From Euborellia annulipes (lineage: Eukaryota > Arthropoda > Insecta > Dermaptera > Anisolabididae), in NCBI GenBank assembly GCA_023213315.1, contig JAKCPI010001553.1, positions 1-64,000 of the forward strand: DNA of 64,000 bases, given 5' to 3'. The notes under the pieces were generated by a model. It made no database searches. It saw only the letters and a list, made by a program, of their open reading frames with translations, and had not been told where the DNA came from. Shown here piece by piece: positions 1 to 9,518 of the stretch. How positions within the stretch are numbered: position 1 is the stretch's first letter; each line of letters opens with the position of its first letter. The position numbers and the translations under genes are program-made.

Positions 1-3000
1 GTGGAGTGCGAGCAGAGAGTGGTGACCTCTGGCTATCGAAACGTGGGCATGACTCACATCTTGAGGCTGAGACAAGTGAACGGGGCGGATACCGAAACAG
101 GTAAACTCAGCACTTCGCTCACCACTTTCCCATGGTGACCACCTGGGCATCACAGGCAAGGCTAAAATGCCATTACGGAGATTCAGAATTGCGACCTGGA
201 TAATACGACCGCGTGTGGATAAATGGAGGTATAGGGCAAAACACCATGAAGGAAATACTGGCGAGATAAAGAACCAGTAGAGGCTGCATCCGACTGAGAA
301 GGCGACATAATAGACATAGTAACAGTAAGAGGCATGAGGAGTAAGCAGTAGACTTCGAAGTGCACAAAAGGTATTAAAATGTTGAGCAACGACCTGGTTT
401 ACAAAGGTGAACCGGAGACCCAAGGGAGGCACCGAGGTATGCTCGCTTAATCGAGATTGGAGGGTGTTCTGTCTATCATCTCGACCAATGACAGCACACT
501 GCCGACCTGTCATCGGTGGAACAAAACGCTTTAACAACCGAGTATTAAAAGTCCCGATGCATTTTCCTTTCTTGTCCGCTAGAGTATAGGATCCATTTCC
601 TTGGACCTCACAGACACGGTAAGGTCCCTCGTATAACAGAAAGAACTTAGCACACACTTTATCTAAATGGGAGGACAATCGATTGGACCTAACGAGCACG
701 AGGTCATCTATGGCGTAGGGCTCTTGACACTGGTGAGAGGCATAAAACTTTTGATCAACTTTACGATTCTTTTCTTGAATGCGGGACAGTACTATTTCAA
801 TTCGAGGTTTTTCCAGGATTGGGGGATGCGGGAGATTTACTTGGAGTCCGTGTAGAGGGGACGGCAAAGGTTCATCACTATAAAATCGGATAGGGGGTTC
901 TTGTGTAGTGTCACTAGGCATCACATTCAACAGTTTCTGAAAGAGAGCTAGGCGATGAAACCAACCGGTATGATTCTGGTGGACATACGCTCGAAAGAGA
1001 CGATTAAGTTCGCGCATGACCCGTTCGACTACATTCGCTTGCTGGTTGCGAATGGCCACAAACTTAGGCTCAATGGATTCTTCGGCTAAGGTTTCTTTCC
1101 ATAGATGAGAGTTAAACTGTTTTCCCATATCGGATAATAGGATTTTCGGTTTAGGGGCCATGAGCAAATGTTGCCGTAGAACGGACACCGTAGCTTGAGC
1201 AGTGATCCTTTTGCTGGGGCGCAGCCAGACATGACGTGTAAACACGTCCATAAACACAAAAATGTATTTGTAACCGAATTGACCAGACGGCAAAGGTCCA
1301 TAGATGTCCACGCTGTGCATGTGATCAGGGTATTCTGCAAGAGTATGGAATGAACCTTCAGACAAATAACATCGAGGGAATTTGGATTTCTGGCATAACT
1401 CGCAAGATCTAACTACTTGTCGGACAGTATTGGGTAGGTTGGGCCAATAGAAATCCTGTTGCAGAAACCAACGGGTTTTCGAGACACCAAAGTGACCGTA
1501 GAAATGATGATAAGCCTTAGCCAAACTCACTTGACACTGTTGTGGGGCGACAATCCGATCTTTGTCTTGTTCACTGGCTGCTGACTTAAAGAGAATGAAA
1601 TTTCGGGTATAATATGGGCCATCACGACCATTTGCCCCACACTTTTGGATAGTCAGTGCTAGGGTAGGGTCACACAGCTGCATTCTTAATGTTTTCTGGA
1701 TATCCGACGTGACTTCCGGTGACAACGGAGCGGCCCCCCATAGAGTGGCTACCAGGAACTCTTTGGCGTGCGAATATGGCTGTTCAGATCCTACACGACT
1801 TAAAGCATCAGCGACAATATTTTTTCGACCAGGAATATATTCAATTCTCATATTGTATTGTTGGATTTCCTCAGACCAGCGAGATAATTTTGGGTTGTGG
1901 ACTAATGACAACTGGCTAAGGAGAGATAAGGCCTTATGATCTGTGCGTAAGATGATGGGATATCCAAGAATAATCGTCCGAAACCGTCTTAAGGACCACA
2001 CTATGGCTAATAATTCTAACTCAGTTGAGGTGTTGCTTCGTTCATAATTTTGTAAGGTACGACTGGCAAAATATATAACTTGTTCCTCTCCTTGATCATC
2101 TAATTGACACAAGGCAGCTCCGAGACCTCGGAAGCTGCCGTCCGTGTAGACAATAAAGGGCTTGGAGTAGTTAGGATATTGCAGAGTGACTCGCTTTAAG
2201 AATTGATCCTTACATGCTTCAAAGACTTTCGTATGCTCATCAGTCCAACGCCATTTGTCCTGACGGAGAGCTTCTTGTAACGGGGCTAACATAGCAGAGC
2301 AATGAGGATAATATCGCCGGTAGTAAGACACGAGGCCCAGCCAGGACTTCAATTGTTTGCGGCTCGTCGGGATCGGCCAATTTTTTATAACAGCGAGCTT
2401 CTCCTCGTCCGGGCTCACACCATGTCGGGAGAGTATGTGTCCAAGAAACTTAACAGAATCTTTAATGAATTCACATTTTTTAAAGTTGAGTTTAACATTA
2501 TATCTTCGAAATCGTTCAAATAGGCATCTCAAATGAATTAAATGTTCGGGGAAAGAATCTGAACAAACTAAGACATCGTCCACGTAATTGGTTGCAAAGG
2601 ATTTTACACCGGGGCCTAGGATGATGTCCATGGCCCGGTTAAATGAGGCTACGCTCGTAGAGAGACCAAAAGGTAGGCGGGTGAACTGGTAGGCTCTTCC
2701 ATCGAACACAAAAGCAGTGCAAGGTCTAGAGTCGGGGTGCAAGGGGATCTGCCAATACGACTGCGTGAGGTCAAGTATGGCGAGCCAACGCGGATGATGA
2801 GGCATAAGCAATAATTCCTCGGGTGGAGGAGGAACCTCTACAGAAGTTTTCATTCGCCGGTTGAGCTGTCGCGCATCCAAACAGAATCGTATCGTACCAT
2901 CTTTCTTGACAACTGTTCGAATTGGACTAGCGTAATCGGAATCCGAGCGCTCAAGTACCCCCCATTGCAGATAAGTATCAATCACTTGCCTAACAGCCTC

Positions 3001-3765
3001 TTTATGGGCATGAGGAATGGGGTATTGTTTAATGTGGAACGGTCGGGGATCTGTCAGTTCGATTACATGTTGATAATCAAGCATGCAACCTGGCACATCA
3101 CTAAAGACATCAGAATACTCAAATAGTAGCGTGTCAAGCTGATTTTGCTCAGAGACTGTAAGAGGATCATTCCCTTCAAGAAGGGAAGTTTGACAAGAGT
3201 AATGACAAGCAGAGCCATACTTGGAACAATGTACAGTAAGAGACGGATGATTAGGGCGGTGATGGGGCTTCACTGAAAGTTGGGTTTCGCCTATCTTCAA
3301 CAGAATAACTTCATCATCAAACGAAATCTGAACATGGTTAGCGCGCATCCAGTCCACACCAAGGATCGACGGAAGCTTTAGATTCGGAACGATTAAAAAG
3401 GCAAAGCTAGATTCTACAGCCTGAATGGTGAAAGGGATCCAGGCTGCGGTAGAAACCTTAGCACTCCGAGCACCAGATAACCCGTGCAAATACGTAGCTT
3501 GAATGCGGACACTTTTGAAGACTTCACCAGTCCTGACTAGAGCTAAATAATGATCTTGATCTATCAACGTGACCTCGCTTCCGGTATCTAATAAAGCATC
3601 GATGACACTGGAACCCACTTTCAATGATACCCAAACACACCCTGCATTTGAACTATTGAATTTAGTACGCTGACGATCGGGCTTGGACCTGAATTCAGGA
3701 CTCAATCCTCTCCCTGTTCCCTCAGCCCGTTTTGTAACAGGGACCTGGGGTTTTCCGAATCTGGT
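1..3765 (-). CDS. pol: Pol polyprotein (protease, RT, RNase H, integrase), 3' end outside window
   Basis: Open without a stop from 3765 to the left edge (about 1,255 codons). It is the replication polyprotein of the element. Visible domains on the minus strand: retropepsin DTGS at 3588-3577, followed by the SILGVDWM block near 3366; reverse transcriptase with the catalytic YVDD at 2586-2575; RNase H with TDGS near 2150 and TDHKAL near 1945; integrase HHCC finger (HHFYGH ... CELC, about 1530-1390) and catalytic core D (1308), D (1131), E (1026), with 34 residues between the last two; then a GPY-type module near 630. It lies -1 to gag, so a frameshift in the 3765-3702 overlap is expected; no canonical slippery heptamer is present, and ACAAAAC at 3735-3729 is only a weak candidate. 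After the GPY module the frame stays open another ~180 codons and includes a hydrophobic, Tyr/Cys/Phe-rich stretch (about 335-205) that I cannot assign. Confidence 0.93.
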
Positions 3766-5171
3766 TCACAGTCCTCAGGAGGGTCCTCACATTGGATACA
3801 ATTAGTGCGTCGATGGACAGGACCTGACGTGAATTTGGATTCGAAACGTGAAACATTTTGTCTAGGAGCTGGAGGTAGAGACACAGGGGTTTGGGGTCGA
3901 ACAGGTGGGTCTCGAAACGGTGGGCTATTGTTCGGCCTGTTTGGGGTATTCGCCGACGGAGCTGGAGGCCGCTCGGTAGGCCACTGATTGGACGCGGGCT
4001 TTGGCCCAGTCGCATTTGGCCAATTCCTGCTAGTCTCTCTCGTAGAGGGGATCTGGGCGAGATCATCCAACGTTTGTTTAATGGTTTCCAATTTGAGTGG
4101 AACAGAAACAAGGGACCTACGCACATAGGGTGGTAACCTTTCTATCAGTAATCTTAATAAAACCTCCTCGGGGAATGGAGAATCCAACATCTTGGCCCAA
4201 TAATAACGTCTATTCAATAACAGAGACAACGATTTATCCTGAGCAGGGAAATCAACCATCAATTCGTCCCGATAAAATCGAGTCTGGACCGATGAACCCC
4301 AATACCTAGCCAGAAAAGCATCGAACACATCCTTAGGGACGGGACTACGGTGCTCGTTTACCCATTGAGCAGCCGGGCCTTCGACTCTCCATTGTAAGAT
4401 TTCTACTTCCATTTCAGGTGGAAGATGGTGTTGGGCACAAAGGTCTCTGATACGACGAACAAACTCTACTGGGTGGGGGCGGGTTAAATCTAACTCCCTG
4501 CAGAATTTTGGAATACTTTGGGCAAAAACTTGTAGATCGGACACACTTCTAACCTGAAGCGGAGTCATGGGTACTATGGCAGGCCGACATTGATGAAGTG
4601 ACGCCTCAATTTGCTTTTGAAGAAGACCTGACGTTTCTAAATAATTTTTCACAAGAGTCTCGGGATTAAGCGTAGGTTGTGGCACTGGTGGTGCTGATTG
4701 AAGACTTTCAATAGCCTGAGCCTGACTTGCCACCGACTCACTAAGCGAATGATACTTTAAGTCTACATCTCGCTGAAGCTGTTGCGTGGTTACTCGACAT
4801 TGATTGATTGCTGTACTATGACTAGCCACTTGCTGTGCTATTTGATCCTGTCTGGATCCCAACTCGCCAATAGCTGTCTGGGCTGTTCTAAGGTCTGTCG
4901 CAAGAGCGGCGAACTTGACATTCTGACGGTCAAATCTCTCATTCAATTGTGCTTGGTGGTTAGCCAAGTTTTTCATCTCAGAATGGAGTTCTTGGGTGCA
5001 TTGCTCAGTGCGAGCAAGAATTTGTTGAAACATGGCTGCTATATCAAGTGGCGGGGACGGAGCCTCGACATTGCTAGGGGCATCTGGTTGAACTGGCCTC
5101 TGGTCGGATAACTCGACTATCTCGGACACCGGCTCAGGATTAGTGAGCGGTGATTCCCTAGCAGCAGCCAT
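3702..5171 (-). CDS. gag: Gag polyprotein of the LTR retrotransposon
   Basis: Structural protein of the element, expected to form the cytoplasmic virus-like particle that packages the RNA. The first ATG is at 5171; the frame extends upstream only five codons (GTG at 5186) before a TAG, giving 489 residues. Seen in order: an acidic, Pro-rich N-terminus (1-45), a Gln-rich stretch with heptad character suggesting a coiled coil (about 45-160), a capsid-like region (about 210-365) with motifs such as LQWRVEGPAAQW and the LLxLLIERLPPYVR type helix, and a Pro/Asn-rich linker (375-440). The C-terminus has only C-x2-C and one further Cys, not a canonical CCHC zinc knuckle, which is unusual but known to be lost in some Gypsy lineages. 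The stop TGA lies 64 bases inside the pol frame. Confidence 0.9.
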   Translation of the reverse strand: MAAARESPLTNPEPVSEIVELSDQRPVQPDAPSNVEAPSPPLDIAAMFQQILARTEQCTQELHSEMKNLANHQAQLNERFDRQNVKFAALATDLRTAQTAIGELGSRQDQIAQQVASHSTAINQCRVTTQQLQRDVDLKYHSLSESVASQAQAIESLQSAPPVPQPTLNPETLVKNYLETSGLLQKQIEASLHQCRPAIVPMTPLQVRSVSDLQVFAQSIPKFCRELDLTRPHPVEFVRRIRDLCAQHHLPPEMEVEILQWRVEGPAAQWVNEHRSPVPKDVFDAFLARYWGSSVQTRFYRDELMVDFPAQDKSLSLLLNRRYYWAKMLDSPFPEEVLLRLLIERLPPYVRRSLVSVPLKLETIKQTLDDLAQIPSTRETSRNWPNATGPKPASNQWPTERPPAPSANTPNRPNNSPPFRDPPVRPQTPVSLPPAPRQNVSRFESKFTSGPVHRRTNCIQCEDPPEDCEPDSENPRSLLQNGLREQGED

Positions 5172-5504
5172 CTCTGACTCTATCACTACGGTGTTCTATA
5201 TCTGACTCTAACGATTCGTCTTCACTGTCAACAGATTGAGAGAATAAAGGCTTCCCAACTCGAGTTCTTAAATTGTACTGATGTCCGTCGCTCATTACAA
5301 GACAGCTACGCTCATTAAACGACGTAGGTTGCCGTTACTGAATACTAAATCTAGAGGTGTGTGGGACAAACAACAGAATCACTGGCAAAGCTATAGTGTC
5401 TCGGGCTGAAGCCTTGAAAAGGTGGCGTTAATGCAAAAAAAAAAAAAAATTGATGTTTCATTTGAATTTATGCACAAGTATGCGCGAATACACAGCATCA
5501 ACTA

Positions 5505-5522
5505 ATCCCAGCACCTCCACCA
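5505..5522 (-). other. Candidate primer-binding site of the LTR element
   Basis: On the sense (minus) strand this reads TGGTGGAGGTGCTGGGAT, starting with the TGG that pairs with a tRNA 3' CCA. Its complement ends like a tRNA acceptor plus CCA. It lies 333 bases before the gag ATG, a normal leader length. I could not decide which tRNA it matches. Confidence 0.5.
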
Positions 5523-5529
5523 TATAACG

Positions 5530-6353
5530 TGCTAAAGGATTAATTGATAAATAAAAAGACACGTTTGGTGAAACATCAATTTATTTCAGAGTAATTAATT
5601 TGAAGAAATGAGTTATTGTTTTATTAAATTAAAAAAAATTGTGAATCAAAGATTAAATGGAATTATAATCACAGGTGTTTATTAATTAGAACCGTCTCAG
5701 CTGCTTCGCCTCCTGAGACGTCTAGGGGGTATAGAGTATATACTTCGACACATGAGACACGAATAGCAATGCCAATGACTTATTGCTATAGCTTGACTCC
5801 ATTTAATATACGAATAGTTTAAAAAAATCAATGATAAAAGAATGCTTTAGACATGGAAGAGGGTTGAGGGTTTTGGGCGTTGCCACTTAACTTGTACATG
5901 CAGAGGCAGGAACTGGACGGTTGGATGTGGTTGAAGGCGGCACCGGATTGCGGTCAGCGGTGAGGATGACAGCCGGAACAGGTTGAGGTAGGCAAGGAAG
6001 GTAGCCAGGGAAGGCAGCAGGTCGCAAGGAAGGCAGCAGGTAATGTCGCAAGTAAGGTAGCAGGTGAGGCAGCCAGATAAGGTAGGATTCAGGGCGGACT
6101 CGACCTACGTCGCCAGTTGACTGCTAGGACCCTTGGTAGGATGTGGAAGTGGATCCGGATAAATAAAAGTTTAAATGCAGGTTTTAAACATATTTATTTA
6201 TTTTAAGCCGGAACGCCAGCACGTTGGCCCGTTTAAAGTCGCCGTATGACTGCGGACTTTCAGAGGCATAGCCACATAATAAACTTGTATAAAATAGATT
6301 AAAAGAAGGCCTATTTGTGGAGGCGATGTGGTTGCCTTGACGGCCGGGCGACA
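5530..6353 (-). repeat. Candidate 5' LTR of the Gypsy element
   Basis: On the minus strand the block would start with TGTCGCCCGGCC at 6353 and end with CA at 5530, seven bases before the candidate primer-binding site; 5'-TG...CA-3' ends are typical. The G+C content is above that of the DNA on its right, which drops abruptly to AT-rich after 6353. It contains TTTATT (sense AATAAA) near 5578 and 6190 and a GA-rich minisatellite. The partner LTR is not in the window, so the boundaries are inferred. Confidence 0.4.
5984..6085. repeat. GA-rich imperfect minisatellite inside the putative LTR
   Basis: Imperfect units of about 20-24 bases built on GCAAGGAAGGCAGCAGG are repeated roughly five times. 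Tandem repeats in LTR U3 regions often affect transcription; that role is inference here. Confidence 0.65.
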
Positions 6354-6599
6354 ATTAATTTTATTTATTTTCTATATAATTAATTAATAATAATAATATT
6401 AACATTTCAACAATACATTTTAAATTAGATATTTTTCTACTACTAATTGGCATTGTTGATTAATATTAAATAAACTTAAATAAATTGTAATTATTTGTAT
6501 AAAAAAAAAAATAAATTAGTATTAAATAATTAAATAATTGCTTATTAAATGCAAAGGTAAATAAATATTCGTGGGGATATAAATCTGGAAGGAGGGGTT

Positions 6600-6859
6600 G
6601 CCCAGGAGCCCCGCTCATATGGCTTTGACCATTATAATATTATGTACATCGCGGTAAGCCGCGAAACGGAGATTTATATAATTAGATATTACTTCATGTA
6701 CCCGAAAAAAGATATAAGGGTGTGCCGCCATACCCGAATGCCGTGCTGTGGTCTAGTGGTAAGGGCACACTGAGCGCAAATCGGTGGATCCGTGGTTCGA
6801 CTCCCGGCGGCACACCCTTATATCTTTTTTCGGGTACATGAAGTAATATCTAATTATAT
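6600..6859. mobile_element. Hairpin element with tRNA-like core, copy 1
   Basis: Near-perfect 53-bp arms (6677-6729 and 6807-6859) flank a tRNA-like body. Left of the arms lies a tail (about 6610-6676) containing an imperfect inverted motif (GCGGTAAGCCGC) that recurs, inverted, to the right of copy 2 at 51324-51360. The element is thus arms plus core plus a one-sided tail. No target-site duplication was found for this copy, so its left boundary is approximate. Confidence 0.7.
6739..6812 (+). other. tRNA-like sequence with pol III A and B boxes
   Basis: TGGTCTAGTGG (6749-6759) fits a tRNA A box and GGTTCGACTCC (6794-6804) fits a B box, at normal tRNA spacing. A cloverleaf is nearly complete: the acceptor TGCCGTG pairs with the 3' CGGCGGCA apart from one base, and the anticodon stem CACTGA/TCGGTG closes a 7-base loop. 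Position 33 is C instead of U and the acceptor has a mismatch, so I read it as a tRNA-derived pol III promoter rather than a working tRNA gene. Confidence 0.65.
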
Positions 6860-7152
6860 TTTTTTTTAATTACTTTTATTAATTAATATTAATATATATA
6901 TATCGAACTAAATACTTTAAAAATGATGGTCAGTAGGACTATTTTCTGAGGTTGATTTTGTAATTGTGTCTTCTATTGTTTGTTATTATTGTTTGATTTT
7001 GTGGAGACGACAATTCTGATGTGAGTGACGGGTTACTGATGGAAAAGATTTTATTTAGGATATTGATTATTATATCTTTTAAAATACTTGTGAAATGCAA
7101 GTTGTCAAGTTTGAAACTAAGGTGCTATGGGAAACTAAATATATCTCGACAC
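6860..7152. other. AT-rich noncoding stretch
   Basis: No feature was found except a (TA)n run near 6893-6903 and, near 7120-7150, a fragment resembling the end of the 680-bp repeat family that precedes its hairpin. Confidence 0.5.
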
Positions 7153-7245
7153 AAAAAATCTGGTGTGCCCAGCACGGTGGACAACATTCTCTTACCTAAG
7201 GATAAGAGAATGTTGTGTGCTGTCCGCCATCACACCAGATTTTTT
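7153..7245. mobile_element. Solo CTGGTGTG hairpin of the 680-bp repeat family
   Basis: A 93-base palindrome bounded by AAAAAATCTGGTGTG and its complement. The same hairpin forms one end of the long family members (for example 49415-50088), so this is a solo end or a minimal derivative. Confidence 0.8.
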
Positions 7246-7470
7246 GAGTTAAAAATTATTTCGCATTAGTACTAAGACCGCACTAAAGTGAAAATAAATG
7301 GGAAAATAAATTAAATTTTTTCATCTTTAATTTATGGATTTTTTTATTTAAAAAGGCTTTAATTTAATCAAAGAAATAAATATCGTAAAAAAATAATTAG
7401 CTGTTTCTCATAGTGCATTGATGAGACCCTTCATACAAGGACTTGAACTATTAAACGGATAAGCAAAACA

Positions 7471-8104
7471 AAATTTTGCATGATTGGTCGCACAGCACAC
7501 AACTTTTTCTTACCAAAGTTAAGAGAAAGTTGTGTTCGATGCTCGTCACACCAGATTTTTTGTGTCGACATATGTTTAGTTTGAACCGATTTAGGTATTA
7601 GAATTCAAGATCGTTCAAGATGTAAAATTATAGGAAGGAAAATATTTTTATTCCTTACCTTTTTTATGAAGTACAAGAATAAAGTGGGTTTTAAACAATT
7701 TTGAGAGCAAATCTAGAATATACTGTACATTTTAAAGAACATATAAAAAATAAATGATTTTTGAATTTTAATCAAAATCGTTATAGCAAATTTTGAGAAA
7801 ATAAAAAAAAAAAACTGAAAAAGTACATCAGTAAAGTACTAGAACTCTTTGGTCTATTTGTTCAAAAGCTCCGTGTCACGTTCCATGTGTGGTGCCTAAC
7901 TTAAATATAAAATTTCAACCTCCTGGCTCTTTTCGTTCTTGAGATATTTTCTTCACACACAGACAGGCCATGTTCCCAAAACCACTTTTCTGAACTCAGA
8001 ACGTGTATTTCCATTAAAATATTGACATCGAATTTTTGGCATGAATCCAATACTTTCTCACTATTTATTACATATCAATATTTATGATAAGAGAAAGTAA
8101 AAAA
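7471..8104 (-). mobile_element. 680-bp double-hairpin repeat family, divergent full copy
   Basis: Starts with the CTGGTGTG-type hairpin (7471-7560) and ends with the AAGAGAAAGTAAAAA hairpin end (8085-8104). The middle holds the family's landmarks in reverse: the block ending ACTGAAAAAGTACATCAG, AAATTTCAACCTCCTGGC, the short CA-rich stretch before CAGGCCATGT, and CGACATC-like text before the TTTCTC end. It carries no open reading frame, so it is nonautonomous. Confidence 0.8.
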
Positions 8105-8334
8105 AGCCACGATAAGCCTTTAACTGAAAAATTTTTAACCAATCAGAAAGCATAGAAAACCTGATTAAAATTCTAGTTGATTTTTTTTAACTTTTTAATA
8201 TCATTAAACGTTTTTTAAACAAGTTAATTGATCCTTTTAAATGATAAAATATTGAAATTGTTTCATCAGGGGTTTACTGATTAAACACCTGAAAAAATTC
8301 GATATTTCTCCTTAATATATTATTTAAAAGACTA

Positions 8335-8460
8335 GCTTACAAGCGCTCGCTACGCTTCGCTGCGCTACGCTTCGCTCACACTTGAAAGCTAGCTGGGGGG
8401 CTTCGCCCCCCAGACCCCCACTGGGGGGCATAGCCCCCCAGACCCCCCGTAGTTTTTTAG
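8335..8460. repeat. GC-rich hairpin cluster
   Basis: A block of GCTACGCTTCGC-type short repeats is followed by two perfect hairpins, CTGGGGGGC-TTCG-type at 8393-8413 and a CATAG-loop version at 8421-8441, separated by ACCCCCA. This is a sharp GC island in AT-rich DNA and leads directly into the minisatellite on its right; together they may be one end of a mobile element. Confidence 0.7.
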
Positions 8461-8580
8461 GACTTAACGTCTTCTTTTATGACTTAACCTCTTCTTTTAT
8501 GATTTAAAGCCTACTTTTATGACTTAAAGTCTTCTTTTAAGACTTAACGTTTTCTTCTATGACTTAACATCTTTTATGAA
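8461..8580. repeat. 20-bp tandem minisatellite, six units
   Basis: Units start at 8461, 8481, 8501, 8521, 8541 and 8561 with consensus GACTTAACGTCTTCTTTTAT; the last is shortened. Units differ by a few substitutions, so the array is not recent. Confidence 0.9.
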
Positions 8581-8664
8581 TTCAACTTCTTTTATCCACA
8601 ATTCAACTTTACTCTAACTTTCACACTCTTTTAATCATTCATACGCTTAGCCTACATCCTACAC

Positions 8665-9364
8665 CAGTGGTTCCCAACCTTTTTTGACCCATCGCCCCTT
8701 TCTGGAGGTTGACTAACAAAACTTGAAAAAAAATTCAAGAAAATGATTTTTTTTTAATTGAAATCATTTCTTGAATTTTTTTTCCTCAGGGGGCCCGGGC
8801 CCTTTAAGCTCAAATCAAGTTTGATCTTTTTCACGACTCAGGATAGCTAAAAACGTAGATTTCAGTGGGTAATTTTCAAAAAATTTTCCATATCCCCAGA
8901 TTCCCCCGAAAATTCTCTGTCCGACTTTGGCCTCGATTAATTAAAACTTTGTAACTCTTTGTTTAGGACATTTTGAAAAAAATTTATATAACTTTATTTA
9001 AATAAATATTGTAAGCTATGTATATACCTATAACTATTTCAAAAGTTTTTCAAAAACTGTGTAAAAAAGTGTTGGCATATGAAGGCCACAATAGCCTTTT
9101 ACATACTAAAAAAAGAAAACTTTAAGTTTTTTTTTTGGGGGTGGGGGCCGTATTATTAAGTAGCCCCGAGGCCCGTCAAGTCTGTCTGCGGCCCTGTATA
9201 GAGACCTACGGTAATAAAATTGTTTAAAATAATAAAACTGATTTATTATTTACACTTTACTTCAAATTAAAATTAGGCATACATTGAAAATGTAAAGGGG
9301 GGGCGATAGGTGTTAGTCAACCTCCAGAAAGGGGCGATGGGTCAAAAAAGGTTGGGAACCACTG
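8665..9364. mobile_element. hAT-type nonautonomous element, 700 bp
   Basis: The terminal inverted repeats begin CAGTGGTTCCCAACCTTTTT and continue for about 50 bases (8665-8715 and 9312-9364). CAGTGGTTC(C/T)CAACCTTTTT ends are characteristic of hAT (Charlie-like) transposons. The middle has a second inverted pair around AAATGATTTTTTTT / AAATCATTTC near 8740-8770 and a GGGGGTGGGGGCC block, but no transposase frame. No matching 8-bp duplication is visible at the flanks. Confidence 0.8.
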
Positions 9365-9454
9365 GTTTAGAGAGACTGTTTTATTAAATAGAGGCATCCT
9401 TCCTCCACATCTCACTCTTGCATTAAAATTCTATCAGTAAAAACCACATTTGAT

Positions 9455-9518
9455 TTTATTTAACTCATTTGGATACCAAATGGCTTAAATAAGAATGCTT
9501 GGAACCCAAATACAGCGT
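9455..9518 (-). repeat. Fragment of SINE body
   Basis: Contains the inverted pair AACTCATTTGGATACC / AAATGGCTTAAATAAG found in the bodies of the SINEs at 29150-29430 and 47506-47771. Confidence 0.6.

Larger units (their letters stand above)
1..6353 (-). mobile_element. Ty3/Gypsy-type LTR retrotransposon, 5' part, truncated by window edge
   Basis: The order on the minus strand is candidate LTR, candidate primer-binding site, gag, then pol with protease, reverse transcriptase, RNase H and integrase. This order, with integrase after RNase H, defines the Ty3/Gypsy (Metaviridae-like) superfamily rather than Copia. Gag and pol lie in different frames (pol is -1 relative to gag) with a 64-base overlap. 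No stop codon or frameshift was found in 3.7 kb of pol, so the copy appears young and possibly still coding. The base composition (close to 50% G+C) stands out sharply from the AT-rich surroundings. The second LTR lies outside the window, so LTR identity and age cannot be judged. Confidence 0.9.

Noticed and set aside
1086..1340. Short minus-strand open frame inside the integrase region
   Set aside because: It is a different frame from pol, whose frame carries the catalytic D, D and E residues across the same DNA; a shadow.
6739..6812. Functional tRNA gene
   Set aside because: Near-complete cloverleaf, but C at position 33, acceptor mismatch and location within a mobile hairpin argue for a tRNA-derived promoter.
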